Shown here: positions 8,980 through 18,639 of the stretch, piece after piece
Layout: the number at the start of each line of letters is the position of its first letter
Numbering within the stretch: position 1 is the stretch's first letter
NCBI RefSeq assembly: GCF_007990225.1
Contig: NZ_BJWF01000002.1
Location: forward strand, 124,001-188,000
Direction of reading: 5' to 3'
From: Enterococcus villorum
Lineage (GTDB): Bacteria; Bacillota; Bacilli; Lactobacillales; Enterococcaceae
Length of the DNA stretch: 64,000 bases
Program-made: the position numbers and the translations under genes
Notes under the pieces: model-generated
Told to the model about the DNA's origin: nothing
Databases searched by the model: none
The model's input: the letters and a program-made list of their open reading frames with translations, nothing else

Positions 8980-10008
8980 TCATTTATTGGGTATAAAACT
9001 TTCTCTCACGACAAGTTTGGTCGGATAGGTCAAGATGATTGGATCATCTCTTAGATGATCAATTCGTTCAACTGCTAGTCTTACGGCTGATTGACCAATT
9101 GCTTTTGCATTGATTGCTACACTAGTTAATCCTGGAGATAAATGAGCAATGGCTTCGATGTTATCGAAACTAACTAGAACGATGTCTTTACCGATGATGA
9201 TATTTTCTTTTTGTAATGCTTTATAGACACCTAATGCTAAAGGATCACTACCGATAAGAATTGCTGTAGGTAAATCTTGTTTTTGTTTGTTCAATAGTTT
9301 TTTTGTTAGTCGTTCGCCGGATTCTTCCGTCCATTCGCCTAAATAATAATTGATTTGTTTTTCTAAATGGTTATCTCGCATAAAGTGAAGGTAAGCACGA
9401 AGTCTTTTTTCATTTTCAGTTGTTGATTTTTCACCCAATTCATTAATATCAATTTGATAACCACCGATATAGGCTATATTAGTGTGACCTTGCTCTATGA
9501 AAAGTTCTAAGACAGCTTTGGTCATTCGTTCTAAATCAGCATAGACCATATCCACTTCTTGTTGGATGTCTGGATTATCAACCACTATTAAATGCTGATT
9601 TTGCGCCAAGAGGTCAGCAATAGCTGGTTTAGCAATGGTGCCCACGACGATTAAGGCCCCTAACTGATTTAAATCTTTCCATTTCCTTGGATTGTCGGAT
9701 ACGTTATACATGCGATTCATTCCAATATGTAAGCGACTAGCTTCTTCTTCTAATCCCGCACGTAAATCTTTATAATAGATGTCTTTTTCTTCACTTGCTT
9801 TACTAATTGCTGAAATCACTCCAATAGAAGGGAGCCTTTTTTTTACATATTTTCGCTTGTTGATATCGTAATTCAAAGTAGCAGCAGCTTCAAAAATGCG
9901 TTGTCGGGTTGATACTGATACACTAATGGTTTTATCTTCATTTAAGACCCTAGATACCGTAGCGGGAGAAACATTTGCTTTTCTTGCGACATCTCTAATT
10001 CCAACCAT
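8980..10008 (-). CDS. LacI-family repressor of the galactosidase operon
   Basis: 342 residues. An N-terminal LacI helix-turn-helix (IRDVARKANVSPATVSRVLN) and hinge are followed by a periplasmic-binding-like sugar domain (about 65-340) with typical segments IGVISAISK, IAYIGGYQ and a closing TKLVVRESF. It is transcribed away from the alpha-galactosidase gene across a 111-base gap with two palindromes, so it most likely represses that operon and its own gene until a galactoside or its metabolite binds. Ribosome site GAGGTGA precedes the ATG. The inducer cannot be read from the sequence. Confidence 0.92.
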   Translation of the reverse strand: MVGIRDVARKANVSPATVSRVLNEDKTISVSVSTRQRIFEAAATLNYDINKRKYVKKRLPSIGVISAISKASEEKDIYYKDLRAGLEEEASRLHIGMNRMYNVSDNPRKWKDLNQLGALIVVGTIAKPAIADLLAQNQHLIVVDNPDIQQEVDMVYADLERMTKAVLELFIEQGHTNIAYIGGYQIDINELGEKSTTENEKRLRAYLHFMRDNHLEKQINYYLGEWTEESGERLTKKLLNKQKQDLPTAILIGSDPLALGVYKALQKENIIIGKDIVLVSFDNIEAIAHLSPGLTSVAINAKAIGQSAVRLAVERIDHLRDDPIILTYPTKLVVRESFIPNK

Positions 10009-10040
10009 TTTTCTTCACCTCTAAAAAATAAAAAATTTTA

Positions 10041-10097
10041 TTGACAATTATGTTTAGTAAACAGTATACAGGAAATGTAAGAAAAGTAAACGGTTAC
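10041..10097 (+). promoter_or_regulatory. Promoter and two operators of the galactosidase operon
   Basis: TTGACA (10041-10046) and TATACA (10065-10070) are 18 bases apart. Inside the spacer is a perfect palindrome TGTTTAGTAAACA (10051-10063). A second one, GTAAACGGTTAC (10086-10097), lies downstream with one mismatched pair and a central CG as in LacI/GalR operators. The second also fits a CcpA CRE site loosely. Both flank the start region, consistent with LacI repression with or without catabolite control. Confidence 0.7.
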
Positions 10098-10119
10098 GAC
10101 AACATATAGAGGTGAAAAA

Positions 10120-12378
10120 ATGAGACCAGTGAATGAGGAACGACGAGCAACATTGATAACATTTGATACTAATGAAAAAGTCTTTCACTTGACCAATCAA
10201 AAAATTTCCTATCTTTTTCAAGTGGAAGAAAGTGACATTCTTGCTCATATTTATTTTGGCAAGAAAATACAAAAATACCATCATCATAAAAAATATCCCA
10301 GAAGAGATCGTGGATTTTCTGGTAATGTGCCATTAAATGACGATCGTAGTTATTCTAAGGATACCTTACCACAAGAATATTCAGGTCATGGGGGAATGGA
10401 CTATCGCCTTCCTTCTATTATGATCCGTCGAGAGAATGGCTCCAATTTACTTGATTTACGATATGAAAAACATCAGATTCAAAAAGGGAAATTAACACTA
10501 GATGGCTTGCCCCAAGCATATGTGAAAGAAGAAAACGAGGCAGAAACGCTGATCGTTACTTTAAAAGATCGCCAAGAAGATATTTATGTTGATTTAGCTT
10601 ATACCATTTATAGAGATCGAGCTATCATTACTCGTTCAGTGAAAGTCCGAAACGAATCAGAAAGTTCAATTATGCTTGAAAAAGCGGCTTCGTTTCAGAT
10701 TGATTTTACCAATTCAGGACGATTTGATGAAGTGATTGCTTTACCTGGTGCTCATGTCAAAGAAAGACAACTTTCACGACAAACAATCTCAGATGGAATC
10801 AAGTCCTTTGAAAGTCGACGTGGAACAAGTAGCCATCAAATGAATTCATTTATTGTTTTAACCAATAAATATACGACTGAATTTGTAGGCGAGGCCATAG
10901 GGATCCATCTAGTTTATTCAGGAAATCATTCGTTTGAAATTGAAAAAGATCAAATCAATCAGGTTCGCTTAGTTGGTGGGATTAACGCTTATAATTTTTC
11001 TTGGGAATTACAACCAAGTGATCATTTTCAGACACCAGAAGTAATCTTGACTTATTCGGATCAAGGATTGAATGGTATGAGTCAAGTCACGCATCAATTG
11101 TTGCAAGAAAGGGTCGCCCGAGGAACTCATCAATACCAACAACGCCCGATTCTTGTAAACAACTGGGAAGCCACTTATTTTGATTTTACAAGTAAAAAAA
11201 TTGAAGCGATTGTGGATGAAGCAAAAACACTAGGAATTGAGATGTTTGTTTTAGATGATGGCTGGTTTGGTAAAAGAGATTCTGATCAATCTTCCTTAGG
11301 GGATTGGTTTGAATATCAAGAGAAATTAACACGTGGATTAAAAGGAATAGCAGATTATGTCCATCAAAAAGGATTGAAATTTGGTTTGTGGATCGAGCCT
11401 GAAATGATCTCAATAGATTCAAAATTATATCGAACACACCCTGAATTTATGATGCAAGAACCCAATCGAGTACCAGCCGCATCACGTTCACAGCATGTCC
11501 TTGATTTTACTCAAAAAGAAGTGCGAATGGCTATTGAAAAACAGCTTCGCCAATTGCTAGATAGTATTGAGATCGATTACATTAAATGGGATATGAATCG
11601 GTCGTTATCAGATGTTTATTCCGCTTCGTTAGGAAAGCAAAATCAAGGAGAAGTGATGCATCGGTATGTTCTAGGGCTTTATGAGATGATGGGAAATCTA
11701 ACGAAAGCTTATCCTCATATTCTATGGGAGGGATGTTCTGGTGGTGGTGGACGATTTGATGCGGGAATACTTCATTATATGCCACAATCTTGGACAAGCG
11801 ACAATACAGATGCAGTGGAACGGATTAATATTCAGTATGGCACAAGCCTAGGGTACCCAATTTCTGCCATGACAGCTCACGTTTCTGCAGTTCCTAATCA
11901 TCAAACCGGTAGAATCACTCGTTTAAAAACACGAAGTGACGTGGCAATGGGTGGGGTGTTTGGTTATGAATTAGATTTAACCAAATTATCTGCAGATGAA
12001 AAAGTGGCTGTAAAAACACAAGTTGATTTTTATAAGCAAATTAGACAGACAGTTCAATATGGTGATTTTTATCGATTGAAAAATCCTTTTGAACAAAACA
12101 TCGCTTCTTGGGAATTTGTGTCCAAAGACCAAAATGAAGTTCTTTTATTTTTAAGTCGAAGACTGGCAAACGCACAACCGGATTTTCATGAGGTTTGCTT
12201 AGTTGGCTTAGTCCCAGAAAAGCTTTACAAAAATCAAAAGACTGGTGATATTTATTCGGGTTCGGAGCTCATGACTGTCGGTATTTATTTTCCAGATTTT
12301 TATGGTGATTTTCAAACCGAATTGATCCATTTTATAAGTATAGATAAAGGAGAAGAAGTAAATGAAAGCAATGATTGA
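10120..12378 (+). CDS. Alpha-galactosidase, GH36
   Basis: 752 residues, cytoplasmic (no signal peptide), the usual size for tetrameric bacterial GH36 enzymes. It has an N-terminal beta-supersandwich (to about 325), then the TIM barrel with FVLDDGWFGKR, GLWIEPEMIS, nucleophile Asp491 in YIKWDMNRS, and acid/base Asp561 in SWTSDNTDAVERI, plus the EGCSGGGGRFD loop. It hydrolyses terminal alpha-1,6-galactose from melibiose, raffinose or related sugars. It is first in an operon with lacL and lacM: its stop overlaps the lacL start by 17 bases. Repression by the divergent LacI protein is likely. Ribosome site AGAGGTGA. Confidence 0.95.
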   Translation: MRPVNEERRATLITFDTNEKVFHLTNQKISYLFQVEESDILAHIYFGKKIQKYHHHKKYPRRDRGFSGNVPLNDDRSYSKDTLPQEYSGHGGMDYRLPSIMIRRENGSNLLDLRYEKHQIQKGKLTLDGLPQAYVKEENEAETLIVTLKDRQEDIYVDLAYTIYRDRAIITRSVKVRNESESSIMLEKAASFQIDFTNSGRFDEVIALPGAHVKERQLSRQTISDGIKSFESRRGTSSHQMNSFIVLTNKYTTEFVGEAIGIHLVYSGNHSFEIEKDQINQVRLVGGINAYNFSWELQPSDHFQTPEVILTYSDQGLNGMSQVTHQLLQERVARGTHQYQQRPILVNNWEATYFDFTSKKIEAIVDEAKTLGIEMFVLDDGWFGKRDSDQSSLGDWFEYQEKLTRGLKGIADYVHQKGLKFGLWIEPEMISIDSKLYRTHPEFMMQEPNRVPAASRSQHVLDFTQKEVRMAIEKQLRQLLDSIEIDYIKWDMNRSLSDVYSASLGKQNQGEVMHRYVLGLYEMMGNLTKAYPHILWEGCSGGGGRFDAGILHYMPQSWTSDNTDAVERINIQYGTSLGYPISAMTAHVSAVPNHQTGRITRLKTRSDVAMGGVFGYELDLTKLSADEKVAVKTQVDFYKQIRQTVQYGDFYRLKNPFEQNIASWEFVSKDQNEVLLFLSRRLANAQPDFHEVCLVGLVPEKLYKNQKTGDIYSGSELMTVGIYFPDFYGDFQTELIHFISIDKGEEVNESND

Positions 12379-14239
12379 ATGGTTAGACGATCCACAAGTA
12401 TATCGCATGAATCAAATGAATGCCCATAGCGACCATCTGTTTTACGCAAACCGGGAGGAAGTTCAAAAAGGGAGTTCACGTATCCAATCATTAAATGGCC
12501 GTTGGAAATTTCACTATTCAAAAAATGCGCTAGAACGTCCAGTGAATTTTTTTGAAAAAGAGTTTGATTCATCTGGTTTTGATCAGATCAACGTGCCAGG
12601 ACATATTGAATTAGCGGGATATGACAAAATCCATTATATTAATACGATGTATCCATGGGAAGGTCATGAATTTAGACGTCCTCCATTTACAACGGCTAGT
12701 CAAGAAGAAACAGCTGGAATGTTTTCTCAAGCAGAGTATAATCCAGTCGGTTCATATCTCACCACCTTTCGTTTGAAGGAAGAAATGAAAGGGCATTCGA
12801 TTTCTGTCTTTTTTGAAGGGGTGGAGCAGGCGATGTATGTTTGGTTAAATGGTCATTTTATCGGTTATGCAGAGGATTCCTTTACACCATCAGAATTTGA
12901 TTTGACTCCCTACCTAGAAGAAGAAAATCAATTGGCCGTAGAAGTACACAAAAGAAGTACAGCCGCTTTTCTTGAAGATCAAGATTTTTTCCGTTTCTTT
13001 GGTATCTTTAGAGATGTGAAGTTAGTTGCTAGAGGGTGTAATCATCTAAAAGATATGTGGATTAAACCGCAAGTCGATAATTCTTTTCAAAATGGGTGGG
13101 TCGATATCCACTTAGCAATTGAAAATAAAACAACCAAAGGACAATTAGGTGTTCGTATTCTTGATGGTACAGGATACGAAATTTTTCAAAAGAAAGTAGT
13201 GCTTAAAGATGAACTTTCGATTCATATCCCAATCGAAAACATCAAATTATGGGATCATTTTCAGCCCAATTTATATACTGCTGAATTTGAAACATTCGAC
13301 GAAACTGGGATAACGGAATACAGTTCCTATCCTTTTGGGTTTCGTAAAATTGAAATCAAGGATAAAGTGATTTATTTAAATGGTCGGCGAATGATCATTA
13401 ATGGGGTCAATCGTCACGAATGGCATCCTGAAACAGGACGGGTAATTACCATCGAAGACATGAAGAAAGATTTAGAAACGATAAAAAAAGCAAATATCAA
13501 TGGGGTTAGAACCTCCCACTATCCGAACCAAATTCCTTGGTATTATCTTTGTGATAAAGCAGGTGTCCATCTTATGGCAGAAACAAACTTAGAATCTCAT
13601 GGCTCTTGGCAAAAAATGGGTGCTTTTGAACCATCATATAACGTTCCCGGGAATATATTGCAATGGCGCGAAATTGTACTTGATAGAGCAAAGTCAAATT
13701 TTGAGACGTTCAAAAATCACACGAGTATTTTATTTTGGTCTTTAGGCAATGAATCATATGCAGAGGAAAATATTCGTTTAATGAATGATTACTTCAAAGA
13801 AAAAGACCCAGATCGACTGGTTCATTATGAAGGAAACTTTCCTAATCCAGCTTTCGAAGAATCCATTTCTGATGTGAAAAGCTGCATGTATGCTTCACCC
13901 ACGGAAATTATTAACTATTTGGAAAATGAAGCGCAAAAGCCATTTATTTTATGTGAATTTATGCATGATATGGGTAATTCCTTAGGAGGACTTGGTTCTT
14001 ATATGGAGTTATTAAAAAAATATCCTATGTATCAAGGTGGTTATATTTGGGATTTCAAAGATCAAGCCATTCAAGTGACAGATCCAATCACCCAACAAAA
14101 AGTCATGAGATATGGTGGCGATTTTGATGATAAGCCAAGTGATTATGAATTTTCTGGTAATGGAATCGTTTTTGCCGATGGACAAGAAAAACCAGCATTG
14201 CAGGAGGTAAGGTATTATTATGGAAAATACAGCAACTAA
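12362..14239 (+). CDS. lacL: Beta-galactosidase large subunit, GH2 (LacL)
   Basis: 625 residues, the expected length for LacL of the split LacLM heterodimer found in lactobacilli and relatives. The order is sugar-binding jelly roll, Ig-like domain, then GH2 barrel. Acid/base Glu464 lies in WSLGNES and nucleophile Glu532 in FILCEFMHDMGNS. The final barrel part ends at GNGIVFADGQEKP, where the LacZ equivalent would run on into the domain carried by LacM. It cleaves lactose and other beta-galactosides in the cytoplasm. Ribosome site AAGGAGAAG lies within the end of the alpha-galactosidase gene; the stop overlaps the lacM start by 20 bases. Confidence 0.95.
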   Translation: MKAMIEWLDDPQVYRMNQMNAHSDHLFYANREEVQKGSSRIQSLNGRWKFHYSKNALERPVNFFEKEFDSSGFDQINVPGHIELAGYDKIHYINTMYPWEGHEFRRPPFTTASQEETAGMFSQAEYNPVGSYLTTFRLKEEMKGHSISVFFEGVEQAMYVWLNGHFIGYAEDSFTPSEFDLTPYLEEENQLAVEVHKRSTAAFLEDQDFFRFFGIFRDVKLVARGCNHLKDMWIKPQVDNSFQNGWVDIHLAIENKTTKGQLGVRILDGTGYEIFQKKVVLKDELSIHIPIENIKLWDHFQPNLYTAEFETFDETGITEYSSYPFGFRKIEIKDKVIYLNGRRMIINGVNRHEWHPETGRVITIEDMKKDLETIKKANINGVRTSHYPNQIPWYYLCDKAGVHLMAETNLESHGSWQKMGAFEPSYNVPGNILQWREIVLDRAKSNFETFKNHTSILFWSLGNESYAEENIRLMNDYFKEKDPDRLVHYEGNFPNPAFEESISDVKSCMYASPTEIINYLENEAQKPFILCEFMHDMGNSLGGLGSYMELLKKYPMYQGGYIWDFKDQAIQVTDPITQQKVMRYGGDFDDKPSDYEFSGNGIVFADGQEKPALQEVRYYYGKYSN

Positions 14240-15173
14240 GATGAGAATCATCTATGGGGATTGTACCTTTGCGTTAAAAGGAAATGGGTTTCATTATCTA
14301 TTTTCTTATACAAGAGGTGGGTTGGAATCATTAAATAAATACGGAAAAGAATGGTTATACCGAGAAACATTGCCGACTTTTTGGCGTGCATTAACAGATA
14401 ATGATCGGGGGAGTGGTTTTGGTCAACGTTCATCCATGTGGCTAGGTGCAGGGATGTATCCAAAAGTAAAAGACGTTCAAGTGCGAGTCGATCAAAAAGA
14501 GATAAAACGACCAATTGCCCCAATCAATAACCGCTATTCTAATCATGAATACGCACAGTCAGCAGAAATTATTTTTACATTAGCGATTCATACTGTACCA
14601 GAAACAACCGTTAATGTAAGTTATATTGTTCAAAAGAATGGGGAGATGAAAATTACTGTGACTTATTACGGGCAAAAAGGCTTACCTGATCTGCCGTTGT
14701 TAGGTCTTCGTTTTATTATGCCTACCCCAGCAAAGTATTTTGAATACGAAGGTCTTTCTGGCGAAACCTATCCAGATCGAATGGCTGGGGGAAAAGAAGG
14801 CGTGTACAGGGTGGAGGGGTTACCTGTTACTCCTTATCTTGTACCGCAAGACTGTGGGGTTCATATGAAAACAAAGTGGTTAGAAATCACTAGGGATGCT
14901 ACGTTGAATAATGCAGACAAAAAAAGAGAAGAATTTTCTTTAAGGTTTGAACAAGTAACGGGTGATTTTGCTTTTTCTGCTTTGCCTTATAAAGCAGAAG
15001 AACTTGAAAATGCCACTCACATAGAAGAGTTACCACCAGCAAGAAGAACCGTTTTAGTTATATTAGGTAAAGTAAGAGGTGTGGGTGGAATTAACAGTTG
15101 GGGAGCAGATGTGGAAGAAGCTTATCGTATCAGTGCAGAAAAAAATCATGAATTTAGCTTTATAGTGAAATAA
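14220..15173 (+). CDS. lacM: Beta-galactosidase small subunit (LacM)
   Basis: 317 residues matching the C-terminal part of LacZ (domains 4 and 5, Bgal_small_N): FWRALTDNDRGSGFG near residue 50 and a closing beta-sandwich with GVGGINSWG. This subunit completes the active site of LacL and is inactive alone. The ATG is preceded by AGGAGGTAAGG inside lacL, showing independent but coupled translation, so the split is the normal LacLM arrangement rather than a frameshift. A strong terminator follows 8 bases after the stop. Confidence 0.95.
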   Translation: MENTATKMRIIYGDCTFALKGNGFHYLFSYTRGGLESLNKYGKEWLYRETLPTFWRALTDNDRGSGFGQRSSMWLGAGMYPKVKDVQVRVDQKEIKRPIAPINNRYSNHEYAQSAEIIFTLAIHTVPETTVNVSYIVQKNGEMKITVTYYGQKGLPDLPLLGLRFIMPTPAKYFEYEGLSGETYPDRMAGGKEGVYRVEGLPVTPYLVPQDCGVHMKTKWLEITRDATLNNADKKREEFSLRFEQVTGDFAFSALPYKAEELENATHIEELPPARRTVLVILGKVRGVGGINSWGADVEEAYRISAEKNHEFSFIVK

Positions 15174-15180
15174 TGAAATA

Positions 15181-15226
15181 AACTTCTAAGCGGTGAATGA
15201 AACACTAACCGCTTAGAAGTTTTTTA
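15181..15226. terminator. Terminator after lacM
   Basis: Arms AACTTCTAAGCGGT (15181-15194) and ACCGCTTAGAAGTT (15208-15221) form a 14-bp perfect stem followed by TTTTT. Converging histidine kinase transcription ends just downstream, so it may serve both directions. Confidence 0.9.
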
Positions 15227-15241
15227 GCGCTTGACTTTTGT

Positions 15242-16954
15242 TTATTCAAGCAATGGCAAAACGATTGTGACAGTTGTACCTGAACCAATAATCGAATGGA
15301 TGTGAACGCCATAGTCTTGTCCATAAAGCAATTGAATACGCTCGTTGACATTTTTAATACCAATCCCAGAAAAATAGTCCTTTCCGTTTTCCTTTTTGTT
15401 TGTATCAAAGCCGTCCCCGTTATCAACGATTTCAAAAAATAATTGATTTTTATTCATTTTTCCAAATAAGGTAATGAAACCAACTTTTTTGTTTTGAAAA
15501 GCATACATGTAAGCATTTTCAATAATGGGCTGAATCATCATATTTGGTACTTTATAAAAAAGTAATTCATCAGGAATCATAAAACGAGTAGAGATATCCT
15601 CTCCATATCTTAGAGTCAAAATATTGACATAACTTTTCACGCTTTTTAATTCTTCTTTGACCGTAATGAGTTCGTCTTTTTTACCAATCGTACTTCTCAG
15701 TAAATCAATAAAGTTATCGATACCATTAATCGCTTTTTGATTTTCTTTTTGCCAAATCAAAAATTTTAGACTAGTCAATGTGTTATAGATAAAATGAGGA
15801 TGGATTTGTGCTTGCATTGTCTGTATCTCTAATTTTCGTTTTTTCTTTTCATTCTCAATGGAAATCATGTAATTTTCATCAATTGTTGTTAAGAGCTGAT
15901 TGATTGTTGTTCCTAGTATTTTTGTTTCGTAGGTGCCTTGAACGTTTATTTGCGTCCTATTTGGAATATTTTTGATATGTTTTAAAGAATGAATCAAGGC
16001 ATAAATCGATTTTGTTTGATGATTCATGGAGCTAAAGACAACGGAGCCTACAATGATTACCGTTATAAAATTAAATAAGATAATTGGAAATACCACCCCC
16101 ATTTGATTGGTCAAGGAATGAATATCAATTTTACTGATCAAAGCGGAATTTTGCCGATATAAAGGAACACGTGTCAAACGATTATGTCCGATTGTTTTTG
16201 TTTCATTACTGGTTAAATCTTTCAAAAGGTCGGTTTTGTTTCCGATTAGACTAGTTTCATTTGAAGCAATAATTTCATTTGAATCATTGACCAGATAAAT
16301 CTTAGATATTTCTGAATGGATGGTATCGTTAAAGAGGTTAGCAAATTCATCGGAAGTAATGGCAATAACGGCATAACCATAAATGTGATTGAATGCAGTT
16401 GTTAACTTTTTGATAAAAAGAATACTATGCGCTGCTTGATCACGAGTCGTTAAACCAAAATCAACAAAAATCATCTGTGTGGCTGCTTGATTGGCACTTA
16501 CTTTTTTAATGACTTGTGACTGAAAAAAGGTAGAAGCATTCAGCTTGGCTATCATATCATTGCCAATAAAAGTTCGTCCATTTTCGCCAAAAATCATCAG
16601 ATCATAGTTGATATAGGGTGAGATAATGGTAAAAGACCGATTCATTTGCTGTATCTCTTTTAACTGATTAAAATTCATAAGAGAAGTTTGATTCTTTTTA
16701 GAAAAGTAATTTTCGACTGCTGGATTATCTGCAATCACAGTCAAAGTATTTTCAATATTGTCATTTAGTATAGCGAAATCACGTTGAATTTTTCCTAATG
16801 CTAATTCATTTGATTTATCAAATAAATTAATATAAGCATTTTTTGAACGATCATAAATAAAAAAAGAAATAATCATCGCTTGAGTAAAAAGAGCGATAAA
16901 TAAAATAATGAGAAGTTTTGTAAATAATTCATATTCTTTGAACTTTTTCTTCAT
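15242..16954 (-). CDS. Sensor histidine kinase, YesM/LytS-like (His_kinase family)
   Basis: 570 residues. One membrane helix lies at about 12-34, an extracellular sensor region of about 240 residues follows, then a second helix near 280-305 (VVFPIILFNFITVIIVGSVV). Next come a HAMP-like linker, the His_kinase domain with phospho-His near residue 385 (AQIHPHFIYNTLTSL), and an ATPase domain with N box IQPIIENAYMYAF and G box GDGFD....GIGIKNV. This is the class that pairs with AraC-type response regulators to sense sugars. It is second in the minus-strand operon, its start overlapping the regulator gene by 26 bases. The divergent sugar ABC transporter is the likely target. Confidence 0.93.
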   Translation of the reverse strand: MKKKFKEYELFTKLLIILFIALFTQAMIISFFIYDRSKNAYINLFDKSNELALGKIQRDFAILNDNIENTLTVIADNPAVENYFSKKNQTSLMNFNQLKEIQQMNRSFTIISPYINYDLMIFGENGRTFIGNDMIAKLNASTFFQSQVIKKVSANQAATQMIFVDFGLTTRDQAAHSILFIKKLTTAFNHIYGYAVIAITSDEFANLFNDTIHSEISKIYLVNDSNEIIASNETSLIGNKTDLLKDLTSNETKTIGHNRLTRVPLYRQNSALISKIDIHSLTNQMGVVFPIILFNFITVIIVGSVVFSSMNHQTKSIYALIHSLKHIKNIPNRTQINVQGTYETKILGTTINQLLTTIDENYMISIENEKKKRKLEIQTMQAQIHPHFIYNTLTSLKFLIWQKENQKAINGIDNFIDLLRSTIGKKDELITVKEELKSVKSYVNILTLRYGEDISTRFMIPDELLFYKVPNMMIQPIIENAYMYAFQNKKVGFITLFGKMNKNQLFFEIVDNGDGFDTNKKENGKDYFSGIGIKNVNERIQLLYGQDYGVHIHSIIGSGTTVTIVLPLLE

Positions 16955-18419
16955 TGTTTAATTTTCCTTTTCGATAGTGGGAAGGGCTAATTCCTGTTTC
17001 TTCTTTAAATACTCTTGAAAAATAACCTAGATCAGCAAACCCAACTTTGTAAGAGATTTCTGAAAGTGTATCTTTTGAATCAATTAACAAGCGTTTTGCA
17101 TGTTGAATGCGCACTTTTTTTAAATACTTTGTAAAACTAATTCCATATTTTTCTGTAAAAATAGTGGATAAATAACTATAAGAAAAGTGAAATTTTTCCG
17201 CAATCATTTGAAGTGTCAAATCTTGCTGATAATTTTCCTGTACATATTCATAGATCGCTGTCAGGATTGCTGAGTTTTCTTTTGGCTGTGGAGCGATCCA
17301 GTCCATTAATTGATTGATAGTTTTAGTAAATGATTTTGAGAAAGCTTCAATTGTTGACTGGTTCGTAATAAATGTTGGTAAAGTAATTTTTAAATGAGTC
17401 AACTCGGTATTATTTTCTTGTTCATCTTCCATTGCGTTGATGAGGACGTATAATCGATTAATCGTTTCGTGTTTTAAATACAAAGGACTGATTTTTAAAG
17501 CTATTAGTGTGTCAATGGTTGATTTTATCTCTCTGATAGCGGATACATAATCTTTATTAACAATTTTAGTTAAATAACTTTTTGTACTTTGTTCATAATG
17601 TGGGATAAGTGGAAGTAAATGTTCTTGGGAAATGACGCCAGCATTTTTTTGGTAAAATCGTTGTCCTTTTCCGATTTTTTTTAAATTTTTGAACCCATCA
17701 AACAATTCAGCAAAATTAAAAAATGTCGAAATAATTAGTAAATGATCTTTTTCTTTGGCTGTTTCTTCTAAAAGGTTTTTGATTTTTTCTATACGATCAA
17801 TGGAAGAAACATTCACTAAACAACCATATTCATGATCAATGGTAACAAAAGGAAAAAACTCAACAGAAGAATGAAAAGCAACTTTATTTTTATTTAGTAA
17901 ACGAAGATGAGATAAATCTTCGTTTTCACCATAAATCAAAAAAAAGGTTGAATGGTGAAAATAGTTGCTCGTTAGTGCGGTATCTTGTCCCGAAAAATAC
18001 TGTGTTAGTGCGCTATTTAATGACATTCTTGAAGAAGCGCTATTTCTTTTCTTTTTCACTAAATGATTTAATGCAGAAAGTAAATTTTCTGGATTTAATT
18101 TCGGCTTCAGTAAATAATCAGAGATACCTTCCTTAAAAGAATCTTTCACCAATTGAAAATCATCATGGCTAGATAATACCAGAATTTGGACGTCTGGATT
18201 TTTTTCTTTGAGGAGGCGAGATAAGACGATTCCATTTAGTTCAGGCATAACCAGATCAGTAACAACGATGTCGATTGGATGATTCGAAAAAAAATCAAGT
18301 GCTTCTAAGGGATTTGAAAAAGCTCCTTTTATTTGATAACCATGACTGGACCAATCAAGCAAGTTTAATATACCGTGAAGAATTGTTTTTTCGTCGTCAA
18401 TCAGCATTAGATTGATCAA
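16929..18419 (-). CDS. Response regulator, YesN-like (REC + AraC HTH)
   Basis: 496 residues. The receiver domain (1-120) has the acidic pair in MLIDDEK, phospho-acceptor Asp55 in VVTDLVMPE and Lys in DYLLKPK. A middle region of about 260 residues has no clear motif. The last 100 residues are a double AraC helix-turn-helix (LQMIAEKFHFSYSYLSTIF; ISYKVGFADLGYFSRVFKEE). I chose the TTG start at 18419 because AAAGGAGGG lies 6 bases upstream; the in-frame ATG at 18407 is too far from it. Its gene precedes the kinase gene, and it likely activates the sugar ABC transporter genes starting at 18640. Confidence 0.92.
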   Translation of the reverse strand: MINLMLIDDEKTILHGILNLLDWSSHGYQIKGAFSNPLEALDFFSNHPIDIVVTDLVMPELNGIVLSRLLKEKNPDVQILVLSSHDDFQLVKDSFKEGISDYLLKPKLNPENLLSALNHLVKKKRNSASSRMSLNSALTQYFSGQDTALTSNYFHHSTFFLIYGENEDLSHLRLLNKNKVAFHSSVEFFPFVTIDHEYGCLVNVSSIDRIEKIKNLLEETAKEKDHLLIISTFFNFAELFDGFKNLKKIGKGQRFYQKNAGVISQEHLLPLIPHYEQSTKSYLTKIVNKDYVSAIREIKSTIDTLIALKISPLYLKHETINRLYVLINAMEDEQENNTELTHLKITLPTFITNQSTIEAFSKSFTKTINQLMDWIAPQPKENSAILTAIYEYVQENYQQDLTLQMIAEKFHFSYSYLSTIFTEKYGISFTKYLKKVRIQHAKRLLIDSKDTLSEISYKVGFADLGYFSRVFKEETGISPSHYRKGKLNNEEKVQRI

Positions 18420-18560
18420 TTGTTTCCCTCCTTTAAACTATTTCTATTTTTAAAATACGTTCTATTTCATTGAAATGCAAGGTGAATTGATAAAAATCTC
18501 AAAAAAATTTGTGTGCACATTTGTATTTTTTTCTTATTTTAGGAGATTTTTTTGAAGTCT

Positions 18561-18589
18561 TTGAAAAATAAAGAAAACGATTACATTAT
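18561..18589 (+). promoter_or_regulatory. Putative promoter with CRE-like site for sugar ABC transporter
   Basis: TTGAAA (18561-18566) and CATTAT (18584-18589) are 17 bases apart. The spacer holds AAGAAAACGATTACAT, which resembles a CcpA CRE site (central CG with near-symmetrical flanks). The rest of the 220-base divergent region presumably holds the response-regulator sites, which I cannot pin down. Confidence 0.5.
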
Positions 18590-18639
18590 CTGCTATTATT
18601 CTCCTTGTACCTAACAAAAATAAAAAGGGTGGGTTAGAT

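Noticed and set aside
12362-15173. Beta-galactosidase broken into two frames
   Set aside because: The sizes (625 and 317 residues), the 20-base overlap and a proper ribosome site before the second frame match the normal LacL/LacM heterodimer.
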